A stretch of 64,000 bases of DNA from Lysinibacillus fusiformis (lineage in GTDB: Bacteria; Bacillota; Bacilli; Bacillales_A; Planococcaceae), in NCBI GenBank assembly GCA_030027265.1, contig JASENG010000003.1:62001-126000 (forward strand), given 5' to 3'. Below the pieces are notes generated by a model. The model was given only the letters and a program-made list of their open reading frames with translations, was not told where the DNA came from and did not search any database. Below, piece by piece: positions 9,362-17,819 of this stretch. Within the stretch, counting starts at the first letter, position 1. Each line of letters opens with the position of its first letter. A program made the translations under genes and the position numbers.

Positions 9362-9408
9362 GTACCCTATAAGATAGACACTTAAAAAAAGTCTCTCTTG
9401 TAGGGTAC
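9362..9408 (+). promoter_or_regulatory. Hairpin in the IS left end upstream of orfA
   Basis: GTACCCTA-T-AAGA-T-AGAC pairs with GTCT-C-TCTT-G-TAGGGTAC around a loop of A-rich sequence: 18 positions with two interruptions, which become G-U pairs in RNA. It shares bases with the inverted repeat and precedes the orfA start at 9436. Such hairpins in other IS elements block transposase expression from outside transcripts; that role here is inference. Confidence 0.5.
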
Positions 9409-9435
9409 TTTTATTTATAATGAAAGAAATAATTA

Positions 9436-9874
9436 ATGGAGCGGAAGAAAATGTCGAAAAAATTATTTACAGAGCAAGAACAGAAATTATTAATGAAACA
9501 TCCTTATGTTAAAGCTGTTAGTGAAAAAGCAATAACATATACAGATGAATTTAAGGCAATGGCAATTAAAGAATATGAGAAGGGAAATTTGCACGTCAAA
9601 TTTTTGAAGATGCAGGATTTGATATTGAAATTGTAGGGATTCAACGAGCAAAATCGTCTTTAAAGCGATGGCGTGCTGCTTATCAAAAGAATGGTTTAGA
9701 GGGGCTTGAGGATTCTCGTAAATACTATTCTGGACGCCCTCTTGAACGTGAATTAAGTATAGAAGAAAAGTATGCAAGATTAGAAGCTCAAAATGCATTA
9801 TTACGTGCAGAAAATGAACTTCTAAAAAAGATCGATTTAGCAGAAAGGATGTTGGTGAAGAAAAAGAAAAACTA
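9436..9874 (+). pseudogene. IS3 transposase orfA (HTH protein) with a frameshift
   Basis: The frame starts at ATG 9436 or more likely ATG 9451, and codes a helix-turn-helix protein (ITYTDEFKAMAIKEYEKG) until about 9587, where GGGAAATTT appears to have lost one A. The original frame then stops at 9636, while the continuing homologous sequence (FARQIFEDAGFDIEIVG, then the leucine-zipper-like YARLEAQNALLRAENELLKK) lies in the next frame and ends at 9874. IS3 orfA products of about 130-145 residues bind the IS ends and feed into orfB by frameshifting. The break makes an intact OrfAB fusion impossible unless it is a sequencing error in the A run. Confidence 0.8.
9824..9830 (+). other. Programmed -1 frameshift slippery heptamer A AAA AAG
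   Basis: AAAAAAG lies in the restored orfA frame as ctA-AAA-AAG, the canonical IS3/IS150 arrangement. A -1 slip joins orfA to a frame that runs open into orfB (through GEEKEKLTAEQKFRLIQ). Because orfA is broken upstream, the site no longer yields a full fusion. Confidence 0.7.
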
Positions 9875-9895
9875 ACAGCTGAACAGAAATTTCGA

Positions 9896-10783
9896 TTGAT
9901 CCAACTGGTCATTAAAAAACATAACTTAAAGCGGATGGTAAGCTATCTTTGTGAACTAGTTGGTGTCTCTCGGTCAGGTTATTATCGTTATTTTTCAGAA
10001 GAAGCGCAACTTAATAGACAAGCGCGTGATGAAGCAGACGAAGAAGTAAAGGAAATCATTTTAAGAGCGTTCAATTTTCGCCGTCGTAAGAAGGGCGCAC
10101 GTCAAATCAAAATGACATTAGAAAATCAGTATCAAATTACATATAACTTAAAACGAATTCGTCGTATCATGAAAAAGTTTCAAATCATTTGTCCAATTCG
10201 AAAAGCTAATCCTTATCGAAGAATGGCAAAAGCAACGAAAGAACATAGAACTTTACCAAATCTACTAAATCGTGAATTCAAGCAAGGAATCGCTAGAAAA
10301 GTATTATTAACTGATATTACATATTTGAGTCACGGAAAAGGAAAACGTGCGTACTTATCAACCATAAAAGATGCCGAAACCAATGAAATTTTAGCATATG
10401 AGACATCTGATAGATTAACGATAGATATTGCATTAAATACATTAAAGAAGATGAAAAAAAGTGGGATAAAGTTGGCCGAAGGCGCATTCATTCACTCAGA
10501 TCAAGGATTCCACTATACTAGCCCCCAATTTCAAAAGATGGTGAAAGAGATGGGGCTAGACCAGTCAATGTCCCGTCGAGGCAACTGTTGGGATAATGCC
10601 CCTCAAGAATCGTTTTTTGGACATTTTAAAGATGAAACGGACTTTAAATCGTGTGAAACATTAGAAGAAGTAAAACGTGAGATTAAAAGTTATATGACTT
10701 ATTACAATTATTATCGAGGTCAATGGAACTTAAAAAAGATGACGCCTGCACAATACAGTCATCATCTTCTTCAAGTTGCCTAA
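9896..10783 (+). CDS. IS3-family transposase OrfB, DDE catalytic domain
   Basis: The 295 residues from a TTG at 9896 contain the HTH_21 region (ARQIKMTLENQYQITYNLKRIRRIM) and an rve integrase core with the catalytic triad: Asp in LLTDITYLSHG, Asp in IHSDQGFHYTS, and Glu in APQESFFGHFK, with the typical SRRGNCWDNA stretch before the Glu. The C-terminal YYNYYRGQWNLKKMTPAQY motif is standard for IS3 OrfB. Normally the protein is made as an OrfAB fusion by -1 frameshifting; the open frame extends upstream of 9896 to the slippery site at 9824. The OrfB part is intact, but the broken orfA means functional transposase is unlikely. Confidence 0.88.
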   Translation: MIQLVIKKHNLKRMVSYLCELVGVSRSGYYRYFSEEAQLNRQARDEADEEVKEIILRAFNFRRRKKGARQIKMTLENQYQITYNLKRIRRIMKKFQIICPIRKANPYRRMAKATKEHRTLPNLLNREFKQGIARKVLLTDITYLSHGKGKRAYLSTIKDAETNEILAYETSDRLTIDIALNTLKKMKKSGIKLAEGAFIHSDQGFHYTSPQFQKMVKEMGLDQSMSRRGNCWDNAPQESFFGHFKDETDFKSCETLEEVKREIKSYMTYYNYYRGQWNLKKMTPAQYSHHLLQVA

Positions 10784-10828
10784 TTCCCCAGAGTCTTTTT
10801 AAAAATGTCCTTTACAAAGGGTACACTT

Positions 10829-11046
10829 TATTTTACGAGCGGGTTTACCTTTTTTACGAGCGACTTTCTCCTCCTTACGAGCGCATAGCTATTTTACGAG
10901 CGAGTTCAGCTCATTTACGAGCGAGCTTTCCTTCTTTACGAGCGACTTCCTCCGCTTCACGAGCGCATAGCTATTTTACGAGCGAGTTCAGCTCATTTAC
11001 GAGCGAGCTTTCCTTCTTTACGAGCTAATTCCTCCGCTTCACGAGC
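10829..11046. repeat. Tandem array of TTTACGAGCG-type repeats, about 20.6-bp period, with an 82-bp higher-order repeat
   Basis: ACGAGC recurs at 10835, 10857, 10878, 10897, 10918, 10939, 10959, 10979, 11000, 11020 and 11041, with spacings of 19-22 bp, close to two helical turns. Four units form an 82-bp block present twice (10881-10962 and 10963-11044) with only a few differences. Isolated ACGAGC copies continue at 11089 and 11143 toward the DoxX gene. A short open frame through the array is a by-product of the repeats and shows no ribosome site, so it is not annotated as a gene. No function is known to me. Confidence 0.85.
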
Positions 11047-11192
11047 CGCTCCCCATAACACTCTAAACTTCACACCAAACCCAAGACTACGAGCTCACCT
11101 CCCAAACCAAAACTATTTCGCCTGAACAAGTATTATATTGGGACGAGCCACAATATGATAGTAAAAAGAAGTTTTAGAGGGGAGATCAGATA

Positions 11193-11615
11193 ATGTATAA
11201 AAATGAAGTTGGCGGGTTTGTACTGAGGCTTGTGTTAGGGGGGATATTTCTTTTGCACGGCTTTGTGAAATTTAAAGAAGGCATATCCGAAACGATTACC
11301 CGATTTGGGGAATACGGTATTCCCTTTAATGAAATTGCAGGCTTTGGGGTTGCCGGAATCGAGCTGCTTGGGGGCTTCTTTTTAGTTATCGGCTTTTCGG
11401 TTCGGTTTGTTTCGCTTCTGCTAATCGGGGTAATGGTTGGGGCAATCGTATTTGTAAAGTTTGAAACTGGTTTTTTAAATGGGTATGAATTCAACATTGC
11501 ATTAATCGCGATGGCTGTCTACTTACTATTTGCAGGAAGTAATTTGATGTCTCTTGACCGGCTCTTCAACGAAAAAGAAAAAAGTTCAAAAGGGAAAATT
11601 CAATTCCGAAATTAG
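11193..11615 (+). CDS. DoxX-family membrane protein
   Basis: This 140-residue protein has four hydrophobic segments (about 10-28, 48-66, 72-92 and 100-118). The first carries the DoxX pattern LRLVLGGIFLLHGFVKF, and the second the GFGVAGIELLGGFFLVIG core. DoxX proteins are small inner-membrane proteins linked to redox or quinone biology and oxidative-stress complexes in various bacteria, but this member's role is unknown. The ATG has an AGAGGGGAGATC ribosome site. It stands alone, convergent with the ribose operon, with repeat DNA upstream. The C-terminus is a short basic cytoplasmic tail. Confidence 0.78.
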   Translation: MYKNEVGGFVLRLVLGGIFLLHGFVKFKEGISETITRFGEYGIPFNEIAGFGVAGIELLGGFFLVIGFSVRFVSLLLIGVMVGAIVFVKFETGFLNGYEFNIALIAMAVYLLFAGSNLMSLDRLFNEKEKSSKGKIQFRN

Positions 11616-11673
11616 AAACCAAAACTTCGATTGGGGCTCACCTTAGAAAACCAGCATCCTCGGATTCACGAAT

Positions 11674-11727
11674 TAAAAAAACTGCAGCCCCTATTGCATC
11701 CCCAAGACACAATAGAAACCGCAGTTC
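11674..11727 (-). terminator. Rho-independent terminator of the rbs operon
   Basis: On the - strand, AACTGC and an inner CTATTG pair with CAATAG and GCAGTT, followed by a run of seven T. It starts about 10 bp after the rbsB stop. Confidence 0.75.
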
Positions 11728-11736
11728 TTTAAATAT

Positions 11737-12657
11737 TTATTTTACTAACTCTAACTCAACAGGAACAAACTCTTCTACTGTTTCACCATTTAAGTAGGCT
11801 ACAGCTGTTGCGATAGCTGATTTGCCGATTTCTTCTGGTTTTTGTGCAACAGATGCTGCAAGCTTTCCTGCTTTGATAGCCGCAAGAGCGTCGTCTGTTG
11901 CATCAAAACCAATAACTTTGATATCTTTTTCAGTAGCTTGGATTGCTTCTAGTGCCCCTAAAGCCATTTCGTCATTTTGAGCAAATACCGCTTGAATTTC
12001 CGGATTAGCCTGCAGCATGTTTTCCATAACTGTTAAGCCTTCGCCACGGTCAAAGTTTGCTGTTAAGCTGGAAACCAAGTCTACTTTGCCATCGACGGCT
12101 TTTAAGAATCCTTCACCGCGATCGCGAGCTGCCGAAGAACCGGCAACCCCTTCAAGCATTGCAGTTTTTGCTCCTTCTCCAACTAATTCAAGTAGGTATT
12201 CGCCTGCTAAAACACCACCAGCAACGTTGTCCGATGCGATATGGGATACTACTTCTCCAGTATCCGCCGTTCGGTCAACTGTAATAACCGGAATTCCAGC
12301 TGCGTTTGCTGATTCAACCGCTGATCCAACCGCTGAAGAATCTACTGGGTTGATCAGGATTAAATCTACACCTTGTTGAATTAAATCCTCAACATCTGAT
12401 GCTTGTTTCGATGCGTCATCTTGTGCATCGACGATTGAAATTTCTGCACCTTGTTCTTGTGCGTTTGCTTTTGCCCCTTCACTTAATGTAACAAAGAAAG
12501 GATTGTTTAATGTTGAAATCGAGAATCCAATTTTATATGAAACTTTTCCATCCGTTGCACTATCTTCTTTTGCATTTTCTAAAAATGGAGATTCCATTGA
12601 ACATGCAGAAAGAACTAAAGCGACAAGAGCTACCAATAGTAACGTCATCTTTTTCAT
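11737..12657 (-). CDS. rbsB: D-ribose ABC transporter substrate-binding lipoprotein
   Basis: The 306-residue protein begins with a lipoprotein signal (MKKMTLLLVALVALVLSAC) with lipobox LSAC, so Cys19 would be lipidated and the protein tethered outside the membrane. The mature part is a periplasmic-binding type 1 fold: YKIGFSISTLNNPFF, then LILINPVDSSAVGSAV and the RTADTGEVVSHIASDN ligand-binding stretch. It captures ribose and delivers it to RbsC/RbsA. It is the last gene of rbsRKDACB, starting 13 bp after rbsC. The C-terminal VPVELELVK is typical of RbsB. The full context of ribose genes makes ribose the near-certain substrate. Confidence 0.93.
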   Translation of the reverse strand: MKKMTLLLVALVALVLSACSMESPFLENAKEDSATDGKVSYKIGFSISTLNNPFFVTLSEGAKANAQEQGAEISIVDAQDDASKQASDVEDLIQQGVDLILINPVDSSAVGSAVESANAAGIPVITVDRTADTGEVVSHIASDNVAGGVLAGEYLLELVGEGAKTAMLEGVAGSSAARDRGEGFLKAVDGKVDLVSSLTANFDRGEGLTVMENMLQANPEIQAVFAQNDEMALGALEAIQATEKDIKVIGFDATDDALAAIKAGKLAASVAQKPEEIGKSAIATAVAYLNGETVEEFVPVELELVK

Positions 12658-12670
12658 GTGTATGTTCTCC

Positions 12671-13612
12671 TTAAGCTGTTTTTTTGCGGTCCATTAATAC
12701 AGCGATTAAAATAACGATCCCTTTCACAACCTGTTGCCAGAAAGAAGAAACGCCGATTAAGTTCATACCGTTATTTAACACACCAATAATCAAAGCACCG
12801 ATCAATGTTCCGAAAATCCAACCTTTACCGCCGTTTAAGCTTGTCCCACCTAGAACAACAGCTGCGATGGCATCTAATTCATAGGATTCCCCTGCTGTAG
12901 GTTGAGCTGAATTTAAACGAGAAGTTAAAATTAATGCTGCAAGAGATGCCAATAATCCCGTAATGGCATATACTGCAATTTTTACGCGGTCCGTATTAAT
13001 GCCTGATAGTTTGGCAGCTTCTTCATTGCCGCCAACTGCATAAACGCGGCGACCAAATGTTGTTTTTTGTAAAATGAAATACAAAACGATAAAGCCAACG
13101 ACCATTGTTACGACCGGAACAGGGAAACCTAAGAAATACCCTTTCCCGAATAGTTGGAATGAATAATGATCCCCAAGATTAGAAATCGGTCGACCATCTG
13201 TATACACTAATGTCAATCCACGATAAACAGTCATCGTTGCTAGTGTCGCGATAAATGGCGCAACCTTCCCTTTTGTAATAATAACACCATTGATGGCACC
13301 TAAAATTAAACCAATGATTAATACAATACCCATTGTTAAAAATGGATCCATTCCACTTGAAAGCAGACTAGCCGCGATTGCACCGGTTAAAGCCAGGGTT
13401 GAACCTACTGATAGATCAATTCCGCCTGTTAAAATAACAAATGTCATCCCGAAGGCAATGATGGCACTAATGGAAACTTGACGTAACACATTAAAGATAT
13501 TTGCGATTGATAAGAAACTTGGATTTAAGATTGAGACAACAATGATCAATAAAATTAAACCGAATAGTGGTCCAAGTTTTGACACTAATTCTTTTGATTT
13601 ATGATTGGACAA
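12671..13612 (-). CDS. rbsC: Ribose ABC transporter permease
   Basis: The 313-residue product is an integral membrane permease of the BPD_transp_2 group with about 8-10 membrane segments. It carries family landmarks [14 protein letters not shown] (about 60-73), the [13 protein letters not shown] cytoplasmic loop that contacts the ATPase, and [19 protein letters not shown] near residue 245. It forms the channel for ribose in complex with RbsA and RbsB. Its start overlaps the end of rbsA by 14 bp, and rbsB follows immediately. Length equals that of other Bacillales RbsC proteins (about 320). Confidence 0.93.
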   Translation of the reverse strand: MSNHKSKELVSKLGPLFGLILLIIVVSILNPSFLSIANIFNVLRQVSISAIIAFGMTFVILTGGIDLSVGSTLALTGAIAASLLSSGMDPFLTMGIVLIIGLILGAINGVIITKGKVAPFIATLATMTVYRGLTLVYTDGRPISNLGDHYSFQLFGKGYFLGFPVPVVTMVVGFIVLYFILQKTTFGRRVYAVGGNEEAAKLSGINTDRVKIAVYAITGLLASLAALILTSRLNSAQPTAGESYELDAIAAVVLGGTSLNGGKGWIFGTLIGALIIGVLNNGMNLIGVSSFWQQVVKGIVILIAVLMDRKKTA

Positions 13613-15095
13613 CTTTTTCTCCCCCTGTTGCGTATTGCATAATGACTTCCTGCGTCATATTTTCTTTGTTCACTTCACCTGTTAATCTGCCTTCTTGCAT
13701 GACAATCACACGATCTGCCATGCCAATAACTTCTGGCAGCTCGGAAGAAATCATCAAAATTGCCACACCTGCTTCAGCTAGTTGGTTAATAATATGATAG
13801 ATTTCTTTTTTCGCACCGATATCGACTCCACGCGTTGGTTCATCCAAGATTAAAATCTCTGGTTCTGTTCCGAGCCATTTTGCGATAACAACCTTTTGTT
13901 GATTCCCTCCACTCAGCGATTTTGCGCTTTGTTCAGGACCTGAAGTACGTATTTTTAAGTCATTAATATATTTGGCAACCATTGAATTTTCATGTTCCTT
14001 CTTCATAATTCCTGAAGATGAACACTTATCAAGGTTCACCAATGAAATATTGTCCTTGATAGAGAAATCCAGCACCAAACCTTGTGTTTTACGGTCTTCC
14101 GTGACAAAACCAATACCGTACTTCATCGCATCAATTGGAGATTTAATGCCAGCCTTTTGACCATCTATGAAAATCTCGCCTTTATTTGCTTTACGATAGC
14201 CAAAGATCGTTTGAGCCACTTCTGTACGTCCCGCTCCCATTAAGCCGGCTACACCCAGGACTTCCCCTTTTTTTAACTCGAAGGAAACGTCTTGGAATAA
14301 TCCATTCACTGTAAGGTTTCGTACTTCTAATTTCGTATCGCCAATTTTGCAATTTCTTTCCGGGAAACGTTCACCAAGCTCGCGCCCCACCATCATCGCG
14401 ACAATTTCGTCAAAATTTGTTTCAGGAATTTTACGTACGCCCACTGATTGACCATCACGCAAAATCGTAATACGATCGCAGATAGCGAAGATTTCTTCCA
14501 TTCGGTGGGAGATATAAACAAATGAAATGCCTTTTGCTTTTAGCTCGTTCACTGTCTTAAATAATGTTTCGATTTCTCGATCTGTCAGAGCAGCTGTAGG
14601 CTCGTCCATGACAATATATTTTGCATCGCTTGCAATCGCTTTGGCAATCTCGATGATTTGCTGTTTACCAACCGATAAATCACCCGTACGTGTTCGCGGA
14701 TTAATATCCAACCCTAATTTCGAGAGCAACTGTGCTGCTTCCTTTTCCATTTCCCGATTCTTTAGGATACCTGTCTTTCCATATGTAAGTTCTTTTCCAA
14801 GAAATAAATTTTGGGCCACTGTTAAATCCGGCAGCATATTTAATTCTTGATGAATCACAATTATCCCAAGTTTTTCTGCATCCTTAGGGGACTTAAATTG
14901 TACTGGCTGTCCATCCACTTTGATTTCTCCAGCATCTTTTGTATAAATACCGCTTAAAATTTTCATCATCGTAGACTTCCCTGCACCATTTTCGCCCATA
15001 AGCGCATGGATTTCGCCATTCGCTAATTCGAATTGGACATTTTCCAAGACGATATTTCCGTTAAATGCTTTACATATGCCTGACATTTGAATCAT
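13599..15095 (-). CDS. rbsA: Ribose ABC transporter ATPase (double cassette)
   Basis: At 498 residues this is the usual fused two-cassette sugar ATPase. Cassette 1 has GENGAGKST (about 35-43), [14 protein letters not shown] and VMDEPTAAL; cassette 2 has the altered Walker [14 protein letters not shown], the [15 protein letters not shown] signature and [11 protein letters not shown]. It powers ribose import with RbsC and RbsB. It lies 29 bp after rbsD and overlaps rbsC. Similar ATPases serve xylose, arabinose or galactose transporters, but RbsD and RbsK next to it settle the substrate. Confidence 0.93.
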   Translation of the reverse strand: MIQMSGICKAFNGNIVLENVQFELANGEIHALMGENGAGKSTMMKILSGIYTKDAGEIKVDGQPVQFKSPKDAEKLGIIVIHQELNMLPDLTVAQNLFLGKELTYGKTGILKNREMEKEAAQLLSKLGLDINPRTRTGDLSVGKQQIIEIAKAIASDAKYIVMDEPTAALTDREIETLFKTVNELKAKGISFVYISHRMEEIFAICDRITILRDGQSVGVRKIPETNFDEIVAMMVGRELGERFPERNCKIGDTKLEVRNLTVNGLFQDVSFELKKGEVLGVAGLMGAGRTEVAQTIFGYRKANKGEIFIDGQKAGIKSPIDAMKYGIGFVTEDRKTQGLVLDFSIKDNISLVNLDKCSSSGIMKKEHENSMVAKYINDLKIRTSGPEQSAKSLSGGNQQKVVIAKWLGTEPEILILDEPTRGVDIGAKKEIYHIINQLAEAGVAILMISSELPEVIGMADRVIVMQEGRLTGEVNKENMTQEVIMQYATGGEKVVQS

Positions 15096-15124
15096 GCAAT
15101 TTCACCTACTTCAAGTTTTAGATT

Positions 15125-15514
15125 TTAGAAAATTACACCACATTGCAAAATCACATTGGCATATGGCGTGGTTTCACCAGTACGGATAATTAATTTCGTT
15201 TGCTTTGTGAGCTCTTTGAATTCTTCGTGTGTTACATAAGAAATATCTGATAAAGTTCTTGCCAATTTAGTTGCCACAGGTTCATTTTTTTGTTGAACTT
15301 CCTTCGCCGCAATTGACGTCTCGACAACCAAATCATCTAAAACGACTTCTAAGATTGATAGAAAGGATGGCAGCCCAAGCTTGTAGGCAAGGTCAATACA
15401 TGGAACGCCTTCAGGAATTGGCAAACCGCAATCCGCAATCACGATTCGATCAGTATGACCTAATTTGGCAAAATGTCCTGCTAATTCGCGATTTAAAATG
15501 CCATGTTTTTTCAT
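15125..15514 (-). CDS. rbsD: D-ribose pyranase
   Basis: RbsD interconverts beta-pyranose and beta-furanose forms of ribose so that ribokinase can use it. The 129-residue protein starts MKKHGILNRELAGHFAKLGHTD, which contains the conserved His20-type catalytic region (LGHTD), followed by DCGLPIP and the C-terminal IRTGETTPYANVILQCGV motif of the RbsD/FucU fold. It is of normal length (131 in B. subtilis). The start overlaps the rbsK stop by 4 bp (ATGA type), indicating coupled translation. Confidence 0.93.
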   Translation of the reverse strand: MKKHGILNRELAGHFAKLGHTDRIVIADCGLPIPEGVPCIDLAYKLGLPSFLSILEVVLDDLVVETSIAAKEVQQKNEPVATKLARTLSDISYVTHEEFKELTKQTKLIIRTGETTPYANVILQCGVIF

Positions 15515-16389
15515 TTCAAACCCTCCAGACGTTTATTCACTTGCTCGATTTGCGGCATGCCACCTTGTGCTCCAAATTTCTCAACTGAAAGTGAAGCAGC
15601 AATATTAGCAAAATGAACCGCTTCCTCAATGGATTTTCCAGCAGTAATCGCATAGGCAAATGCACCATTAAATGTATCCCCGGCACCTGTTGTATCCACA
15701 GCTTTTGTTTTAAATCCAGGAACCTTCACAATTTTAGTGCCATCGTAATAGGCTGCACCTTCTCCGCCAAGCGTTACAATAATTTTATTAGGGTATTGTT
15801 TTAATACTGTTTCATAATCTGTTCCAAAGATGAATTCACATTCTGTTTCATTTGGCGTTAAGTATGTCACTTTATTGATCCACTCGGGTTTGTAATTTGC
15901 TGCTGGCGCTGGATTTAGTAAAACAGGAATCGATAATTTTTCACAAACATCAAGAACATAATCGATTGTTTCTACAGGAATTTCCAGCTGCAGCATAACT
16001 AACTTGCTTTTCTCAATTAACTCCATGTTTTCATCAATCATTTGTTGATTTACATCAAAGTTTGCACCGGGGACAACAATTATACGATTGTCATTATCAT
16101 GCAATAGAATATTGGCAATCCCTGTGGAGTTATTGGTTTTGGCGATTCCACCTACATGGACCTCTTCATTTTTTAAATTAAAATACAATTCGTTTCCGAA
16201 AGCATCTTCGCCAACTGCCCCAACCATTTGAATCTGACTGCCAAGTCTCGCTGCTGCAACAGCTTGATTTGCTCCCTTTCCACCTGGAATAGTGGTAAAC
16301 AAGTTTCCAAGCACTGTCTCCCCTTGTTTTGGGAAAATATCTGTACGGATCGCAATATCCATATTAATGCTGCCAATTACAGTAATCAT
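15511..16389 (-). CDS. rbsK: Ribokinase
   Basis: Ribokinase phosphorylates ribose to ribose-5-phosphate. The 292-residue protein has both PfkB-family signatures: GGKGANQAVAAARLG at about 38-52 and the C-terminal DTTGAGDTFNGAFAYA (about 229-244) that carries the anion hole and catalytic Asp. The N-terminus ITVIGSINMDIAIRTD matches the substrate-binding beta strand of RbsK. The start overlaps the rbsR stop by 4 bp and the stop overlaps rbsD by 4 bp, so rbsR, rbsK and rbsD form a tightly coupled block. Confidence 0.94.
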   Translation of the reverse strand: MITVIGSINMDIAIRTDIFPKQGETVLGNLFTTIPGGKGANQAVAAARLGSQIQMVGAVGEDAFGNELYFNLKNEEVHVGGIAKTNNSTGIANILLHDNDNRIIVVPGANFDVNQQMIDENMELIEKSKLVMLQLEIPVETIDYVLDVCEKLSIPVLLNPAPAANYKPEWINKVTYLTPNETECEFIFGTDYETVLKQYPNKIIVTLGGEGAAYYDGTKIVKVPGFKTKAVDTTGAGDTFNGAFAYAITAGKSIEEAVHFANIAASLSVEKFGAQGGMPQIEQVNKRLEGLK

Positions 16390-17372
16390 TCAGTTCGTTC
16401 CTTTCTTGTTGTTTCCCTTATAATGAGCTCTGGATCGATACAAACAGAAGTCTCGGTTAAGTTTTTGCCTTCTATTTGTTTAATGAGTAACCTAGTTGCC
16501 GTTTGTCCTAGTAGATATATATTTTGTGCAACCGTTGTCAAACCAGGCGAGACGACATTACCTATTTGAATTCCATCAAACCCTACTATTTGTATATCCT
16601 CAGGAATCCGTAAATGTAATCGATGCGCCGCTTTCAGTGCTCCTATTGCAGATGCATCACTACAAGCGAAAATGCCATCAATGGCTGGATTTTCTTTTAA
16701 ATAGTCATATAAAATCTTTTCTGCCATTTCAAAATCATAGGGACTTTCGATAATTTGCCATTCCATCTCTTTATCATTAATAGCTGATTTAAACCCTTCT
16801 ACCCTGGCTTGAGAGGAAGTCATGTTTTTTGGCCCACTCATACATAAAAGATTTGTTGCACCACATTGAAGTAAATATTCGGTAGCAAGTCGTGCACCTT
16901 TCTGATTGTTTGTTGTAACAGTCGGGATTTCCGATTGAATCGGTCTATCCAGGGCAACAATCGGCAAATTTACACTTTGTCTATGATTCTCTTGTTCAAT
17001 AATGGAAGTTAATATGATTCCGGCTACATACTTTTTTGTGAGCTTTTGTAGATAATGTTTTTCCTTTTCCGCATTTTCATCTGAATTGCAAAGAATAACA
17101 GTATAACCATATTCAAAAGCAGTATCTTCTACAGCTCTAGCTAACTCGGGAAAGAATGGGTTTTTAATATCCGGAATAATCAGCCCAATAATATCAGACT
17201 GCTTCGTCGAGAGAGAACGTGCCACTTCACTCGGACTATAATTTAATTCTTTAATGGCCAATTCAATAGACTCGCGAGATTTCGTTCCAACATACCCACT
17301 ATCATTCAAATATCTTGATACAGTAGCAACGGATACATTAGCCAATTTTGCTACATCACTTATTGTCGCCAT
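16386..17372 (-). CDS. rbsR: LacI-family ribose operon repressor
   Basis: The 328-residue regulator begins with a LacI helix-turn-helix (TISDVAKLANVSVATVSRYL) and hinge region, then a ribose-binding-protein-like effector domain (DIIGLIIPDIKNPFF, LDRPIQ, GFDGIQIGN). As the first gene of the operon it should autoregulate rbsRKDACB, releasing DNA when ribose is present. Two operator-like palindromes lie at 17409-17463, 37-91 bp upstream of its start. The Bacillus-like gene order rbsRKDACB supports the call. An AGAGAGAAAAC stretch serves as the ribosome site. Confidence 0.92.
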   Translation of the reverse strand: MATISDVAKLANVSVATVSRYLNDSGYVGTKSRESIELAIKELNYSPSEVARSLSTKQSDIIGLIIPDIKNPFFPELARAVEDTAFEYGYTVILCNSDENAEKEKHYLQKLTKKYVAGIILTSIIEQENHRQSVNLPIVALDRPIQSEIPTVTTNNQKGARLATEYLLQCGATNLLCMSGPKNMTSSQARVEGFKSAINDKEMEWQIIESPYDFEMAEKILYDYLKENPAIDGIFACSDASAIGALKAAHRLHLRIPEDIQIVGFDGIQIGNVVSPGLTTVAQNIYLLGQTATRLLIKQIEGKNLTETSVCIDPELIIRETTRKERTE

Positions 17373-17408
17373 AGTTTTCTCTCTTTCGATTTAAATAAAT
17401 ACTAAATA

Positions 17409-17463
17409 TGGTATCGGTTACATACCGCTCAAAAAATAAATATCCAATATGTAATCGGTTCCA
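17409..17463 (-). promoter_or_regulatory. rbs operators: RbsR-type site and cre-like site in the promoter region
   Basis: TGGTATCGGTTACA at 17409-17422 is a LacI-type palindrome centred on CG. TGTAATCGGTTCCA at 17450-17463 fits the CcpA cre consensus TGNAANCGNWWNCA at every fixed position. On the - strand a TTGTCT hexamer followed after 17 bp by ACATAT would place the second site inside the promoter spacer. Assignment of one site to RbsR and the other to CcpA is inference; either protein might bind both. Confidence 0.6.
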
Positions 17464-17819
17464 CAAAATAGACAAATGACTCAATTATGCTATTCTCATT
17501 TGCATCAATGAAACTTTTAAGACTAATTATGTTTTACTGTAAGAAATATGTACAATCAAAACTTTTTATAGTATGTCACATTTTATTCGATTAGGCTATA
17601 CTTAATTTCATTTTCAGCATAATTTCACAAATTTCTAATAAAGTAATTCCTTTAACCATGAAAAATCGGATTAATCTATTAGCATTTATTTCTAAGAGGA
17701 TATAAAAGTGATACTAAAGTAATAGATATAACCCCAAAGGACTATGCTATAATTATAGTTACAAAGTAGCGCAAAACTATTAATATTTGTATTTCATTGA
17801 CAGGAAGGGAGATGTTCGA
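17464..17819. promoter_or_regulatory. AT-rich intergenic region; extended -10 promoter for the chemoreceptor gene
   Basis: Most of this stretch is featureless AT-rich DNA. TATAAT at 17748-17753, preceded by TGC, makes an extended -10 about 70 bp before the chemoreceptor start; no good -35 is 17 bp upstream. No sigma-D motif or riboswitch was recognised. GGAAGGGAG at 17803-17811 is the ribosome site. Confidence 0.4.

Larger units (their letters stand above)
9358..10828 (+). mobile_element. IS3-family (IS150-like) insertion sequence, about 1.47 kb, inactive copy
   Basis: Terminal inverted repeats are clear: reading inward, the left end (9358-9396) and the right end (10828-10790) agree at 28 of 39 positions and share TGTACCCT at their outer part; the classical TG/CA termini would be 9361 and 10825. 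Between them lie two overlapping transposase frames with an A6G slippery heptamer, as usual for IS3. A 7-bp direct repeat TATTTTA abuts the outer limits (9351-9357 and 10829-10835); this is longer than the usual 3-5 bp target duplication, so the exact ends remain uncertain. orfA has a one-base deletion, so the copy should not transpose by itself. The element sits within a tandem repeat array. Confidence 0.88.

Noticed and set aside
10723-11028. 101-codon open frame overlapping the IS end and the ACGAGC array
   Set aside because: It is translated from the tandem repeats (YERL/LRASF/FTSEL patterns), starts inside orfB and has no ribosome site.
10829-11046. CRISPR array
   Set aside because: The repeats are about 10 bp with about 10-bp related spacers and a higher-order duplication; no cas genes are present.
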